Source of the DNA: Candidatus Nitrotoga sp. CP45
GTDB lineage: Bacteria > Pseudomonadota > Gammaproteobacteria > Burkholderiales > Gallionellaceae
Assembly (NCBI GenBank): GCA_945874105.1
Contig: CAMCFJ010000006.1
Coordinates: 1-64,000, forward strand
Length of the DNA stretch: 64,000 nucleotides
Direction of reading: 5' to 3'
Each line of letters begins with the position of its first letter. Position 1 is the stretch's first letter. The translations under genes were made by a program, and so were the position numbers. Below are positions 1-9,451 of this stretch, piece by piece. The notes below the pieces were generated by a model. The model worked only from the letters and a program-made list of their open reading frames with translations, ran no database searches and was not told where the DNA came from.

Positions 1-582
1 CTGTTCAGTTCCTTCTACAGTGACCGAGGTAGCCACTACTGGCACACACCGGAGGCCGGCGGCAAAGTCGACAAGAACAACCCCACACAATTTGGTCGTG
101 CCTTGCGGCATCTGGGTATCGAGATGATCGCGGCCTACTCCCCTGAAGCAAGAGGACGATCTGAGCGGGCATTCGGCACCCACCAGGGACGACTACCCAA
201 TGAACTGGCTCTCGCAGGCATTACCGAGAGGGACGCCGCCAACCGCTATTTACGAGAAATCTATATGCCCGCTTTCAACGCCGAGTTTGCCTGTCCGGCA
301 CAGGAACAAGGAACAGCTTTTGTGCCATGGATTGGAGGCAGTCTGGACGACATCCTATGTGAGAAGTTTGATCGAATCGTTGGCAACGATAACTGTGTGC
401 GTTTCGAGGGGCTGATATTGCAGATTCCGGCGGATCGACACCGCTGCCATTACGTGAAGGCTAAAGTACGTGTGAATTGCTACGCCGATGGCTAGCTTGC
501 GGTGTTCCATGGACCACGCAAGCTAGCCGACTACAACCGACAAGGAAAGATACTGCCCCAAGCATTGAAACAGGCCGCTTGA
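1..582 (+). pseudogene. ISNCY-family transposase, C-terminal part, with in-frame stop
   Basis: The open frame runs in from the window edge and reads as the C-terminal catalytic part of an integrase-core (DDE) transposase of the ISNCY type: YSDRG near the start carries an acidic residue of the core, followed by SPEARGRSERAFGTHQGRLP, a typical block of this family. Translation stops at a TAG at 493-495. The same frame then continues without a break through LAVFHGPRKLADYNRQGK to a second stop at 580-582, which is the usual end of these transposases. The single amber codon therefore most likely inactivates the gene. The 5' part lies outside the window. Repeated boxes typical of IS ends follow at 662-697. 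Confidence 0.8.
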
Positions 583-654
583 ACCGTCCGCCAAGCGTGC
601 CGCCTTGATTGGGAAGTTGCTTCGGGCTACGCCCTACACAGCTTCCCAACCAAG

Positions 655-700
655 GACAAAAAAGCGGACAATTCATATGCTACAAATCCGGACAATTCTA
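655..700. repeat. Right terminal repeat of the ISNCY-type element
   Basis: About 75 bases after the transposase end there are two spaced boxes, GCGGACAATT and CCGGACAATT. Read on the minus strand they are AATTGTCCGG, a spacer, then AATTGTCCGC. The same pair (AATGTCCGG, spacer, AATGTCCGC) occurs at 61914-61956 next to the N-terminal remnant of the same transposase type. This supports both stretches as IS ends. The exact tip was not resolved. Confidence 0.6.
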
Positions 701-889
701 AAAACCCGCGACAAGTGCTTAGCAGGCCGGTGGAAAACTCCGCCATTAATTCCCTGCCTGGTAAAATTGCACCGTTGAAATAGTCGGAGCAATTTCGATG
801 CGAGGGATTGATGTTCAACCGGTGAATCTGTTCAACTTCATGCAGCTAGCACAGCTTCGCAGCAGCTTGGCTCAAACCATGGCTATCCA

Positions 890-1066
890 CCGTGGACATG
901 GACTTCATCGTGATAACGCGTTATGGTGCCCCAGAGGGCGGCACCGAGGGCTACAGCGCCACCAACCAGGGGCGGCCATCCACTGCTCGCATTAATAGCC
1001 GAATGTCGCATGGTGGCCACATCGACTACTTCATCAGCGCCAATGATGCATCAGCTCATTTATTAA
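890..1066 (+). pseudogene. IS1380-family transposase remnant, frameshifted
   Basis: One frame reads DMDFIVITRYGAPEGG and then GY......GRPS, which matches the D.DS.V.TRYG..EG...GY....GRPSHHPL signature of IS1380 transposases. Immediately after, a different frame reads HPLLALIAECRMVA, the next conserved block, and the first frame resumes with SANDASAH. At least two frame changes are needed, so this is a short decayed fragment. It ends just before the start codon of the antiporter gene at 1074. The stretch 701-889 before it holds no gene I can recognise. Confidence 0.6.
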
Positions 1067-1073
1067 TACGCAC

Positions 1074-3044
1074 ATGACCAATTCGCTACAACTCGTTCTG
1101 ATTTTGCTTGCCGTTGCCGTAGGTGTGGTGGTGGCATGCCGTGTATTGCACTTGCCAGTAGTACTAGGCTACCTGACCGTGGGCATTCTGATCGGTCCGC
1201 ACACGCTGGGCTGGATACCTGATACACCAGGCACGCGTCATCTGGCGGAATTCGGCCTGGTATTTTTGATGTTCAGCATCGGCCTTGAATTCAGCCTTGC
1301 ACGTCTCCATACAATGAAACGTACGGTATTTGGCTTGGGTGGCGCACAGGTGGCAATAACCCTATTGTTGATTATGACAGCTGGGTTGCTGGCGGGATTT
1401 GATTGGCGTGCAAGCTTAGCCATGGGCTGTGTACTGGCGATGTCATCCACTGCCATTGTTAGCAAGATGCTTGTCGAGCGTGCCGCAATGAGTGCGCCGC
1501 ACGGCCAGCAGATCATTGGTGTATTGTTATTTCAGGATTTAGCTGTCGTGCCACTGCTCATCATCATTCCGGCTTTGGCAAGCCCTCCAAGCGACCTGCC
1601 GTTCACTCTCTCCCTTGCACTGCTTAAAGCCATATCAGTACTAGCTGTGCTGCTGGTATTCGGTCAGCGCGTGATGCGATCCTGGTTTCATGTCGTGGCA
1701 CGGCAAAAATCTTCCGAGCTGTTCATGCTCAACGTACTTTTTATCACACTGGGGCTTGCCTATTTTACTGAATTAGTTGGGCTATCTCTGGCACTGGGGG
1801 CATTTGTGGCTGGCATCTTAATTGCCGAGACTGAATACCGCTATCAAGTTGAAGATGACATAAAACCGTTCCGCGATGTACTTATGGGCCTGTTTTTCGT
1901 TACTGTGGGCATGATGCTGAATCTCGGCGAAATGTTTGTCAATATTGGCTGGGTACTTGTGATGCTGCTGTGTTTACTGCTGATTAAATTTACTGTAGTG
2001 GCATTATTGGTGCGCAGGTTTGCCGGTGATTGGGGAGTAGCGATTCGTAGCAGCTTGGGATTAGCGCAAGCCGGTGAGTTCGGCTTTGTGCTATTAACCT
2101 TGGCCAGCGGAGTGAATCTGCTATCTCCCGCAGCAGTACAAATTATCCTGGACACCATGCTTCTCTCCATGCTGGCCGCGCCTTTTCTAATCCAGCATAC
2201 CGAAGCTATTGTACGGCGCATTGCGCCCTCCGAATGGATGAACCGCGCCATGCAGATACATAAGATAGCGGTGCAAAGCATATCCGCCGATGCAAACATC
2301 ATTATTTGCGGCTACGGGCGAAGCGGGCAGGCGCTGGCACGCTTTATGAAACAGGAGAATGTTCAATTCATCGTGCTCGATCTCGACTCACGCCGTGTGC
2401 ATGAAGCCGCAGCGGCGGGTGAGAACGTGGTGTATGGCGATGCCTCCAAGCGCGAAGTAATTTTAGCGGCCGGATTAATGCGCGCTAAAACTCTGGTTGT
2501 CACTTACACCGACACTCACTCCGCGCTTAAAATTTTACACTTGGTTAATGAACTGCGCCCTGACTTGCCAGTAGTGGTGCGAAGTGCCGACGAGACCAAT
2601 ATCGAGGCGCTCAAGCAGGCTGGAGCGGCCGAAGTTGTGGCGGATGTGCTTGAAGGCAGTGTGATGCTGGCATCGCAAGCACTGCTGATGTCCGGCGTGC
2701 CACTCAACCGCGTCGTCCGCCGTCTTCAGGAGAACCGGGCGCGCCGCTATAGCATGTTCAGCACCTACTTTCGCACTGCTGCGAATGTAGTGGCTGAAGC
2801 CACAGAACACATACAACCGCGCTTCCATAGCGTGTTACTAGGAGAACACGATGCCGCCGTCGGCAAGACGCTTGATGAAATTAATCTGGCCGAATTAAAT
2901 GTGGAAGTAAATGCAGTACGTCGCCACAACATGCGCGGCAATCAACCTGCGGGCGATATGATAATGAAAGCCGGTGACGTACTAGTACTGCTCGGACAAC
3001 CCAGGGAGCTGGCAGCAGCGAAAAAACACTTGCGTGAGGGATAA
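1074..3044 (+). CDS. KefB/KefC-type monovalent cation:proton antiporter (CPA2) with RCK domains
   Basis: An inner-membrane antiporter of the CPA2 family that exchanges K+ or Na+ for protons. Residues 1 to about 380 form a run of hydrophobic helices (Na_H_exchanger fold), with QDLAVVPLL and LAQAGEFGFVLL as recognisable family blocks. Residues about 405-520 are an RCK/TrkA-N NAD-binding domain starting IIICGYGRSGQALARF (GxGxxG). Residues about 570-655 are a TrkA-C domain ending in a typical G-D-V-L-V-L-L-G turn. At 656 residues it has the usual length for KefB-like and YbaL-like proteins. The ATG at 1074 follows directly on an IS1380 remnant, so its promoter region may have been remodelled. Whether it is glutathione-gated like E. 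coli KefB/KefC cannot be told from sequence. Confidence 0.88.
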   Translation: MTNSLQLVLILLAVAVGVVVACRVLHLPVVLGYLTVGILIGPHTLGWIPDTPGTRHLAEFGLVFLMFSIGLEFSLARLHTMKRTVFGLGGAQVAITLLLIMTAGLLAGFDWRASLAMGCVLAMSSTAIVSKMLVERAAMSAPHGQQIIGVLLFQDLAVVPLLIIIPALASPPSDLPFTLSLALLKAISVLAVLLVFGQRVMRSWFHVVARQKSSELFMLNVLFITLGLAYFTELVGLSLALGAFVAGILIAETEYRYQVEDDIKPFRDVLMGLFFVTVGMMLNLGEMFVNIGWVLVMLLCLLLIKFTVVALLVRRFAGDWGVAIRSSLGLAQAGEFGFVLLTLASGVNLLSPAAVQIILDTMLLSMLAAPFLIQHTEAIVRRIAPSEWMNRAMQIHKIAVQSISADANIIICGYGRSGQALARFMKQENVQFIVLDLDSRRVHEAAAAGENVVYGDASKREVILAAGLMRAKTLVVTYTDTHSALKILHLVNELRPDLPVVVRSADETNIEALKQAGAAEVVADVLEGSVMLASQALLMSGVPLNRVVRRLQENRARRYSMFSTYFRTAANVVAEATEHIQPRFHSVLLGEHDAAVGKTLDEINLAELNVEVNAVRRHNMRGNQPAGDMIMKAGDVLVLLGQPRELAAAKKHLREG

Positions 3045-3227
3045 TTGCATTAGAGTTTTACTGTTCTCGGTCAGCAGGTACCTCATGAAACTTATTGATT
3101 CGGCCAGATTATGTTTAAAGTCCGTTGAACACGCCCTGTGGTGTATTCGCATGAAATGGGCGTAAACTTCGCAATTTTATTTTCCTCCTACGTAAAACCG
3201 GATTCGTCCAAGCTGCCCGAAAATCAC

Positions 3228-5441
3228 ATGAGCAAGAAACCAAACAAGCTACGCACGCAAGCTGAAACGCAACTTGCCCGCGCACCAGAGACTGACTGGG
3301 CGCCTCGCCCTGCCGAAGAACTTCTGCATGAGCTTCAGGTGTATCAGGTTGAACTGACGATGCAGAACGAGGAGTTGCGGCAGGCGCAGGTTGAACTGGA
3401 AAAGTCCCGTGATCGCTACATGGATCTTTATGACTTTGCCCCCGTCGGTTACCTTACCCTTACCAGCGAAGCCCTGATCACCGAAGCAAATCTCACTGGT
3501 GCCTTGCTCTTAGGAATCGAATGCAAGAAATTGCTGCTGCGCCGTTTTGCACATTTTGTCGCAGAAGAAGACAGCGACCGCTGGAACCACTTTTTCGTGA
3601 GCGTTTTACAACACGATGAGCGACAGAATTGTGAATTAGTACTTAAGCGCAGTAATGGGTCGGTCTTCCATGCTCATCTGGACTGCCTGCACATAAATGC
3701 CGGCAACGGCGAGCACTCAGCGCGCATCGCATTCACCAACATAAGCGAGCACAAGCAAGCCGAAGAAGCGCTGCGCGTCGCCGCCATCGCCTTCGAGTCA
3801 CAGGAGGGAATCATGGTGGCCGATGCTAACGGCGTCATCATGCGGGTAAACAATGCTTTCACCCGCCTTACAGGTTACAGTGCGGAGGAAGCGGTGGGAA
3901 GAACGCCAGCACTACTGAGTTCCGGACGGCATGACAAGGATTTTTTCCAATGCATGTGGGCAACCCTGAATAAGCAGAAATACTGGCAGGGCGAGATGTG
4001 GAATAAACGCAAAAACGGCAAAATAGTTGCTGATTGGCTAACCATTACTGCCGTCACTGCGCCCGAAGAAAACATCACTCATTACGTCGGAACCTTTTCC
4101 GATATCACCAGCAATCCCGAGTCATCGGCCGAGATACACCGGTTGGCCTATTATGATTTGCTCACCCAGCTCCCCAACCGCCGCATGCTGCTTGACCGCC
4201 TAAGGCAGGCACTCGCCGCCAGCAATCGCAGCAAGCAATATGGCGCCCTTCTGTTTCTGGACTTAGATAACTTCAAGAACCTCAACGATACGCGCGGTCA
4301 CCATGTCGGCGACTTGCTGCTGGTTGAAATCGCGCACCGCCTGAATGCCAACGTACGTGAAGGCGATACTGTGGCCCGGCTGGGCGGCGACGAGTTCGTC
4401 TTGATGCTGGAAAATTTGAGCGACGATATTCAGGAAGCTGCCATTCAGGCAGGCTTGATAGGCGAAAAAATACGCGATGCCGTTGCAGTGTCCTACGTAG
4501 CTCAGGGTCTTGAATTATGGACCACAGCCAGTATCGGGGTCAGCCTGTTTTACGGCCATGAAACTTCGGTCGATGAGCTACTCAAGCACTCCGACTTCGC
4601 GATGTACCATGCCAAAAAAGAGGGGCGCAACAACGTACGTTTCTTCGACCCTGAAATGCAGGCCACGCTGGTCGAACGCAGCTCGCTTGAAAGCGATCTG
4701 CGCCACGCACTGGGACGTCGACAACTGTGCCTTTACTACCAGATACAAGTAAACAATGAGCGCCGTGCCATCGGCGCCGAGGCATTGCTTCGCTGGGTAC
4801 ATCCCGAACGCGGCCTGATTCTCCCCGAACAATTTATTCCGCTGGCCGAAAAGACCGGCCTGATCGTACCAATTGGATTGTGGGTACTGCAAACAGCCTG
4901 CGCTCAACTCAGAGACTGGGCCGGCAATCCAGCCACCAGCAGCCTGCAACTCGCCCTCAATGCCAGTGCGCTCGAGTTGCGCCAGCCAGATTTTGTCGAG
5001 CAGGTGCGGCAGGCCATCTCCGTAACTGGTATCAATCCGGCACTTCTGAAAATTGAATTGACTGAAAGCCTGCTAGTCGACAATCTTAGCGATACCGTCA
5101 ATAAGATGAATGCTCTCAAAGCGCTTGGCATCAGCTTTTCAATGGATGACTTCGGCACCGCTTATTCCTCACTTGCCTACCTAAAACAACTACCGCTGGA
5201 TCAATTGAAAATCGATCAATCCTTCATCCGCGATCTAAGCGACAATCCCAGCAATGCAGCCCTTGTGCAGGCCATCATCCTCATGGGGCGCACATTCGGC
5301 TTGAATGTCATTGCCGAGGGCGTGGAAGTCGAAGCACAGCTAGAGTTTCTCAATTTGCACGGTTGCCACGCCTACCAGGGATACCTGTTTAGCCGCCCGC
5401 TGCCCCTGGAAGAATTCGAAAAATTTATTGCGCAAGATTAA
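3228..5441 (+). CDS. PAS-PAS-GGDEF-EAL c-di-GMP cyclase/phosphodiesterase
   Basis: A cytoplasmic signalling enzyme of cyclic di-GMP turnover, 737 residues from the ATG at 3228. The open frame extends 30 codons further upstream, but MSKKPNK is the more natural start. Order: a charged coiled stretch (1-60), PAS domain (about 65-180), second PAS with PAC-like end (about 188-305), GGDEF (about 315-480), EAL (about 490-735). The cyclase site ARLGGDEF is intact and is preceded five residues earlier by REGD, a canonical RxxD inhibitory site. The EAL half keeps GAEALLRW, DDFGTAYSSL, KIDQSFI and IAEGVE, so both activities look possible. No transmembrane segment is seen; input probably comes through the PAS domains. 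It stands alone between the antiporter and a methyltransferase. Confidence 0.93.
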   Translation: MSKKPNKLRTQAETQLARAPETDWAPRPAEELLHELQVYQVELTMQNEELRQAQVELEKSRDRYMDLYDFAPVGYLTLTSEALITEANLTGALLLGIECKKLLLRRFAHFVAEEDSDRWNHFFVSVLQHDERQNCELVLKRSNGSVFHAHLDCLHINAGNGEHSARIAFTNISEHKQAEEALRVAAIAFESQEGIMVADANGVIMRVNNAFTRLTGYSAEEAVGRTPALLSSGRHDKDFFQCMWATLNKQKYWQGEMWNKRKNGKIVADWLTITAVTAPEENITHYVGTFSDITSNPESSAEIHRLAYYDLLTQLPNRRMLLDRLRQALAASNRSKQYGALLFLDLDNFKNLNDTRGHHVGDLLLVEIAHRLNANVREGDTVARLGGDEFVLMLENLSDDIQEAAIQAGLIGEKIRDAVAVSYVAQGLELWTTASIGVSLFYGHETSVDELLKHSDFAMYHAKKEGRNNVRFFDPEMQATLVERSSLESDLRHALGRRQLCLYYQIQVNNERRAIGAEALLRWVHPERGLILPEQFIPLAEKTGLIVPIGLWVLQTACAQLRDWAGNPATSSLQLALNASALELRQPDFVEQVRQAISVTGINPALLKIELTESLLVDNLSDTVNKMNALKALGISFSMDDFGTAYSSLAYLKQLPLDQLKIDQSFIRDLSDNPSNAALVQAIILMGRTFGLNVIAEGVEVEAQLEFLNLHGCHAYQGYLFSRPLPLEEFEKFIAQD

Positions 5442-5596
5442 TGCAGTAATATTGACCGTCTTGAGTGGAGTAGGCTGGTTGTTACACGACAACTGTGTCC
5501 GGTTTTGTATGCGATTGGCCCGCTATAAGCATGGTCAGCCCGCCCTAAAAAGACGTTTCTGGCTTACTACAATGATCTGATTTAAAGCAACAATGT

Positions 5597-6375
5597 ATGT
5601 CACCTATGCGGCTCTTGTTTAAAAAATTCCCACCTTCCATCGCAGCACTACTGCTGCAATCAGCAGCAGTAGTGCTGATGCTGCTGACGGTCAATGTTAC
5701 CGGGCGGTACGACTCGCCGTTGTTATTTGCCTTGCTTTGCGGTCTGCTCGCCGCCACGTTCAGTTTCTTTGCCGGACTTGCCAAATGGTGGTTAGTCATC
5801 CAACTACTATTCGCGCCAGCCTTGGTGCTGATGCTCGCAGTCGAATTGCCACCCACTCTTTTTCTCGGCGCATTTCTGGTATTGCTGCTTGTGTATTGGA
5901 GTACTTTTCGCACGCAAGTGCCGCTGTATCTTTCCAGTCACAAAGTGTGGCATGCCTTGGAACATTTGCTGCCTGCTGCAAAAGCTGATTCCAATTTCAC
6001 CTTCATTGATTTGGGTTCCGGTTTGGGCGGAGTATTAACGCATCTTGCCTGCGTTCGCCCGGACGGACGATACCTCGGCGTGGAAGCTGCGCCCTTACCT
6101 TTTTTCTGGAGTTGGTTACGTATCAGGCTAGGCCTCCACCGCAACTGCCAAGTGCAATGGGGGAGTTTATGGGACTGCGATTTATCGCAGTACGACGTGG
6201 TATTTTCCTACCTCTCACCAGTGCCGATGAAAAGCTCTGGCACAAGGCACGCGCCGAAATGCGTCCTGGCACGACGTTTATCAGCAGTACCTTTACCGTA
6301 CTTGATCAAGCACACCATGAAACCGTGCAGGTCGATGATCTGCATCATTCCACTCTGTTTATCTGGCATATGTAA
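5597..6375 (+). pseudogene. Membrane-anchored class I SAM methyltransferase, frameshifted
   Basis: The first 125 residues hold four or so hydrophobic segments. A Rossmann methyltransferase domain follows, with FIDLGSGLGGVLTHLA (SAM motif I) and YLGVEAAPLPFFW. The frame is good up to VVFSYLSPVPM near 6228, after which the original frame gives unrelated sequence to 6400. The next frame (codons in phase with 6112) continues sensibly as DEKLWHKARAEMRPGTTFIS and on to LFIWHM with a stop at 6373-6375. The switch, around 6220-6232, fits loss of one base. It is either a recent pseudogene or a sequencing error. The target of the methyltransferase is unknown; related proteins are annotated only as class I SAM-dependent methyltransferases. 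Confidence 0.75.
5643..5677. repeat. Perfect 15-bp inverted repeat inside the methyltransferase gene
   Basis: CAGCACTACTGCTGC at 5643-5657 and its exact reverse complement at 5663-5677, separated by AATCA. It lies in the stretch encoding a hydrophobic leucine/alanine/valine segment. It could simply reflect codon choice for the repeats of alanine and leucine; no role is evident. Confidence 0.7.
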
Positions 6376-6734
6376 TGATCTGACAGTATTACGCTATTAG
6401 AACTGGCTGCTGATCCGCCAGCGTTGTGGGATGAGCAGTGGCAATGGATTAGTGGTGTGCTGACATTATATATAAAGGGAATTTATGGAATTGGTAGTGA
6501 TCATGGATATGCTGTTATATAATTATCGCTTAACTTACTCGATTGCTCCAAGCGTTACGAGCTGAGCCATAATCGGGCGGCATGAATATAAATTGCACGA
6601 AACTTAAGATAAGCCTCTGCGCTGCTTATGGCGTAAAGGATGACAACACCACCCACTTTACCGTTTGGATCCCCATATTTAACCTTAACCGCATTGGGCA
6701 GCCTGTCCAATGCACACAGTAATAACAGGAAATC
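6376..6734. other. Intergenic region without a recognised gene
   Basis: About 360 bases between the broken methyltransferase and glgP. An AT-rich stretch near 6460-6530 (TATATAAAG, TTATATAATT) could contain promoter elements. A minus-strand open frame at 6555-6755 overlaps the glgP start and looks like no family I know. No terminator or RNA gene was recognised. Confidence 0.4.
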
Positions 6735-9293
6735 ATGTATAAAAGCACGCCACATATCTTGGAAGTCAGACCTAAAATACCAGCCCGTTTAGCCCGGCTT
6801 GAAGAACTGGCAAATAATTTGTGGTATAGCTGGGATCTGCCCACACGCGATTTATTCTCTTATATTCAACGCAACCTGTGGGATGAAGTAGGTCATAACC
6901 CGAAAGCTTTTCTCCGATATGTTGACGAACGGTGCTTGATAATTGCCTCGGAAGATCAAATTTTCCTGGATCAATACCATCGCACTTTATCGGCTTATGA
7001 TAATTATCATGTTAAGCCAGTGCACAATAGTCACACTGAAAAGTTCGCGGAAAACGATCTGATTGCCTATTTTTGTGCCGAGTTTGGCTTTCACGAAAGC
7101 TTTCCAATTTATTCCGGCGGTTTGGGCATTTTGGCAGGTGACCACTGCAAGTCCGCCAGCGACATGCATTTGCCCTTTGTCGGCGTAGGCCTGCTCTATC
7201 GCCAAGGTTACTTCCATCAGACCATAGATGGTGATGGCAACCAAAAAGCCATTTATGCCGACTCTGAATTCGAGAGCCTGCCTATTTCACCGGTATTGAA
7301 TAGCGCTGGTTCGGAGGTTCATGTAAGCGTGGATTTACCGGGGCGCAAAGTGGCAATCAAGGTATGGCAAGCACGTGTCGGCAATGTCACCATCTATTTG
7401 CTGGACACTGACCTTGATGAAAACTCCCAGCAAGATCGTGCCATTACTCACCATCTTTATGGCGGCGACAAGTCCATTCGTATTGAACAGGAAATCGTGC
7501 TCGGAATCGGCGGTGCCCGTGCTCTCGGGGAAATGGGCATCAAGCCAAGTGCGTGGCACATTAATGAAGGTCATGCCGCCTTCTTGCTTCTGGAACGCAT
7601 CCGCATCCTGACGCAACAAGGTATGGAATTTTCAACCGCTCTCGAAGCAGTTGCTGCACATACTATCTTCACAACGCACACTCCCGTACCAGCCGGCCAT
7701 GATCATTTCGATTACGGCATGATGACGCACTATTTTGAAAATTATTATCCGCAATTGAACATCAGCCAGGATGAATTTTTTGCCTTGGGTTATGTATCAA
7801 ATACACCGGATTTTAATATGACCGCGTTGGCAATCCATTGCTCGCGTTTTCAAAATGGCGTATCCCGTATCCATGGCAAGATTTCCGCCAAAATCTGCGC
7901 CGACATGTGGCCGGAAATTGAACAAGAAGAAAATCCCATGTGCTATATCACTAATGGGGTGCATATGCCTACATTTCTGGCTAAGGAATGGTCAGAGGTG
8001 TTTGTGCGATACCTCGGTTGGAACTGGAGTCAGCATGTGGCAGATGTCAGTTTCTGGGAGCAGGTCGACAGTATTCCAGACCATCAATTCTGGAGCGTGC
8101 GCGAATCGCTTAAATCAAGAATGCTGCAGTTAATCCGTCATCGTATCAGTCGGCAACATTTCCGCAATCACGGTTCTGAAGCACATCTTGATCGCATTTT
8201 GAAATATGCAGATCCGGCCAATCCGAATGTTCTTACCATCGGCTTCGCGCGGCGTTTCGCGACATACAAACGCGCCGCATTATTATTCGAAGACATGGAT
8301 TGGCTGCGCCAGATCATGCAGGATCCTGAACGTCCGGTGTTGTTGATTTTTGCCGGCAAGGCACACCCCGCAGATATTCCGGGGCAGGATCTTATTCGCC
8401 AAGTAACAAAAATTTCACGCATGCCGGAATTTGAAGGCAAGATTCTGATGCTGGAAGGCTACGACCTACGGCTTGCACGTCGTATGGTAGCCGGGGTGGA
8501 TGTGTGGTTGAACACCCCGCTGTATCCGCTTGAGGCAAGCGGCACTTCGGGCATGAAGGCAGCCATGAATGGCGTGCTTAACTTGTCAGTACTGGATGGC
8601 TGGTGGGATGAAGGTTACGACGGTGAGAATGGCTGGGCAATCAAACCCGTTTCAGAGTTTTTGCCTGAAGCACAGCGCAACCGTGAAGAAAGCCAAACGC
8701 TCTATGAATTATTGCAGGATAAGGTCATTCCAACTTACTACAAACACAACAAGATGGGCTATTCGTCAGAATGGGTATCGATGTCCAAGCGCTCCATTGC
8801 AACCTTGCTGCCGAGCTTTAATGCCACGCGCATGGTAGGTGAGTATGTTGTCAAAACTTACTTGCCAGCCACAGTGCAGTATCGCAAGTACTGCGATACT
8901 GATTTTGAAGGTGCGCGTCAAATTTCGGCTTGGAAAAATACTGTCCGTAAGGCTTGGCCCGGCGTAACAATACGCAGCTTGGGCGCCCCTAAACAAAACA
9001 TTATGTTCAAAGAAGGCGTGCACTTTGAAGTGAGCGTAAACCTGAATGGCCTCAATCCTTCTGACGTAGTGGTCGAAATGTTGATTGGCCATGCATCCAG
9101 CAAGGAAAAGCTCAAGCAATCGATGCGTTATCAGTTTGCGGCACAGGAAGTTAATGCAGAAACAGGCGAATATGTTTATGTGCTGGAATTGACACCGGAA
9201 CTATGTGGCAAGCTTGAATGCCGCATAAGGGTTTATCCGCACCACAAAATGCTGACACATTTATTCGAAATGGGCTTGATGCGCTGGCTGTAA
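6735..9293 (+). CDS. glgP: Alpha-glucan (glycogen/starch) phosphorylase
   Basis: Releases glucose-1-phosphate from the non-reducing ends of glycogen or maltodextrin using inorganic phosphate and pyridoxal phosphate (GT35). The 852-residue protein is of the type with an N-terminal DUF3417 domain (about residues 10-115, with LANNLWYSW) before the phosphorylase core. Core signatures are YSGGLGILAGDH, WHINEGHAAF, TTHTPVPAGHD and EASGTSGMKAAMNG; Lys608 in the last is the expected PLP-binding lysine. The ATG at 6735 is preceded by CAGGAA. It is followed after 158 bases by glgA in the same direction, so synthesis and breakdown of glycogen are encoded side by side, with no branching enzyme or glgC in the window. 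Confidence 0.95.
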   Translation: MYKSTPHILEVRPKIPARLARLEELANNLWYSWDLPTRDLFSYIQRNLWDEVGHNPKAFLRYVDERCLIIASEDQIFLDQYHRTLSAYDNYHVKPVHNSHTEKFAENDLIAYFCAEFGFHESFPIYSGGLGILAGDHCKSASDMHLPFVGVGLLYRQGYFHQTIDGDGNQKAIYADSEFESLPISPVLNSAGSEVHVSVDLPGRKVAIKVWQARVGNVTIYLLDTDLDENSQQDRAITHHLYGGDKSIRIEQEIVLGIGGARALGEMGIKPSAWHINEGHAAFLLLERIRILTQQGMEFSTALEAVAAHTIFTTHTPVPAGHDHFDYGMMTHYFENYYPQLNISQDEFFALGYVSNTPDFNMTALAIHCSRFQNGVSRIHGKISAKICADMWPEIEQEENPMCYITNGVHMPTFLAKEWSEVFVRYLGWNWSQHVADVSFWEQVDSIPDHQFWSVRESLKSRMLQLIRHRISRQHFRNHGSEAHLDRILKYADPANPNVLTIGFARRFATYKRAALLFEDMDWLRQIMQDPERPVLLIFAGKAHPADIPGQDLIRQVTKISRMPEFEGKILMLEGYDLRLARRMVAGVDVWLNTPLYPLEASGTSGMKAAMNGVLNLSVLDGWWDEGYDGENGWAIKPVSEFLPEAQRNREESQTLYELLQDKVIPTYYKHNKMGYSSEWVSMSKRSIATLLPSFNATRMVGEYVVKTYLPATVQYRKYCDTDFEGARQISAWKNTVRKAWPGVTIRSLGAPKQNIMFKEGVHFEVSVNLNGLNPSDVVVEMLIGHASSKEKLKQSMRYQFAAQEVNAETGEYVYVLELTPELCGKLECRIRVYPHHKMLTHLFEMGLMRWL

Positions 9294-9451
9294 ATGAAAT
9301 TGGACTTCATAGGTTGCACTGTCTTGGTTACCTCGCTTATTTTTAGTGGCTTGCCTTCATCACCAAGGTTAGCCTTCACTGAAGCTGAAGATTTCAGCCT
9401 CGCTCGTTCGTCGTTGACTTGTTTTACCTTCGAATTGAAATTGGAATAACG

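Noticed and set aside
5643-5677. Perfect hairpin considered as an attenuator or recombination site
   Set aside because: It lies within coding sequence for a Leu/Ala-rich membrane helix, where such symmetry can arise by codon repetition; no other sign of a site.
6555-6755. Minus-strand open frame overlapping the glgP start
   Set aside because: Protein-like in part but with no ribosome site, no family resemblance, and overlap with a certain gene start.
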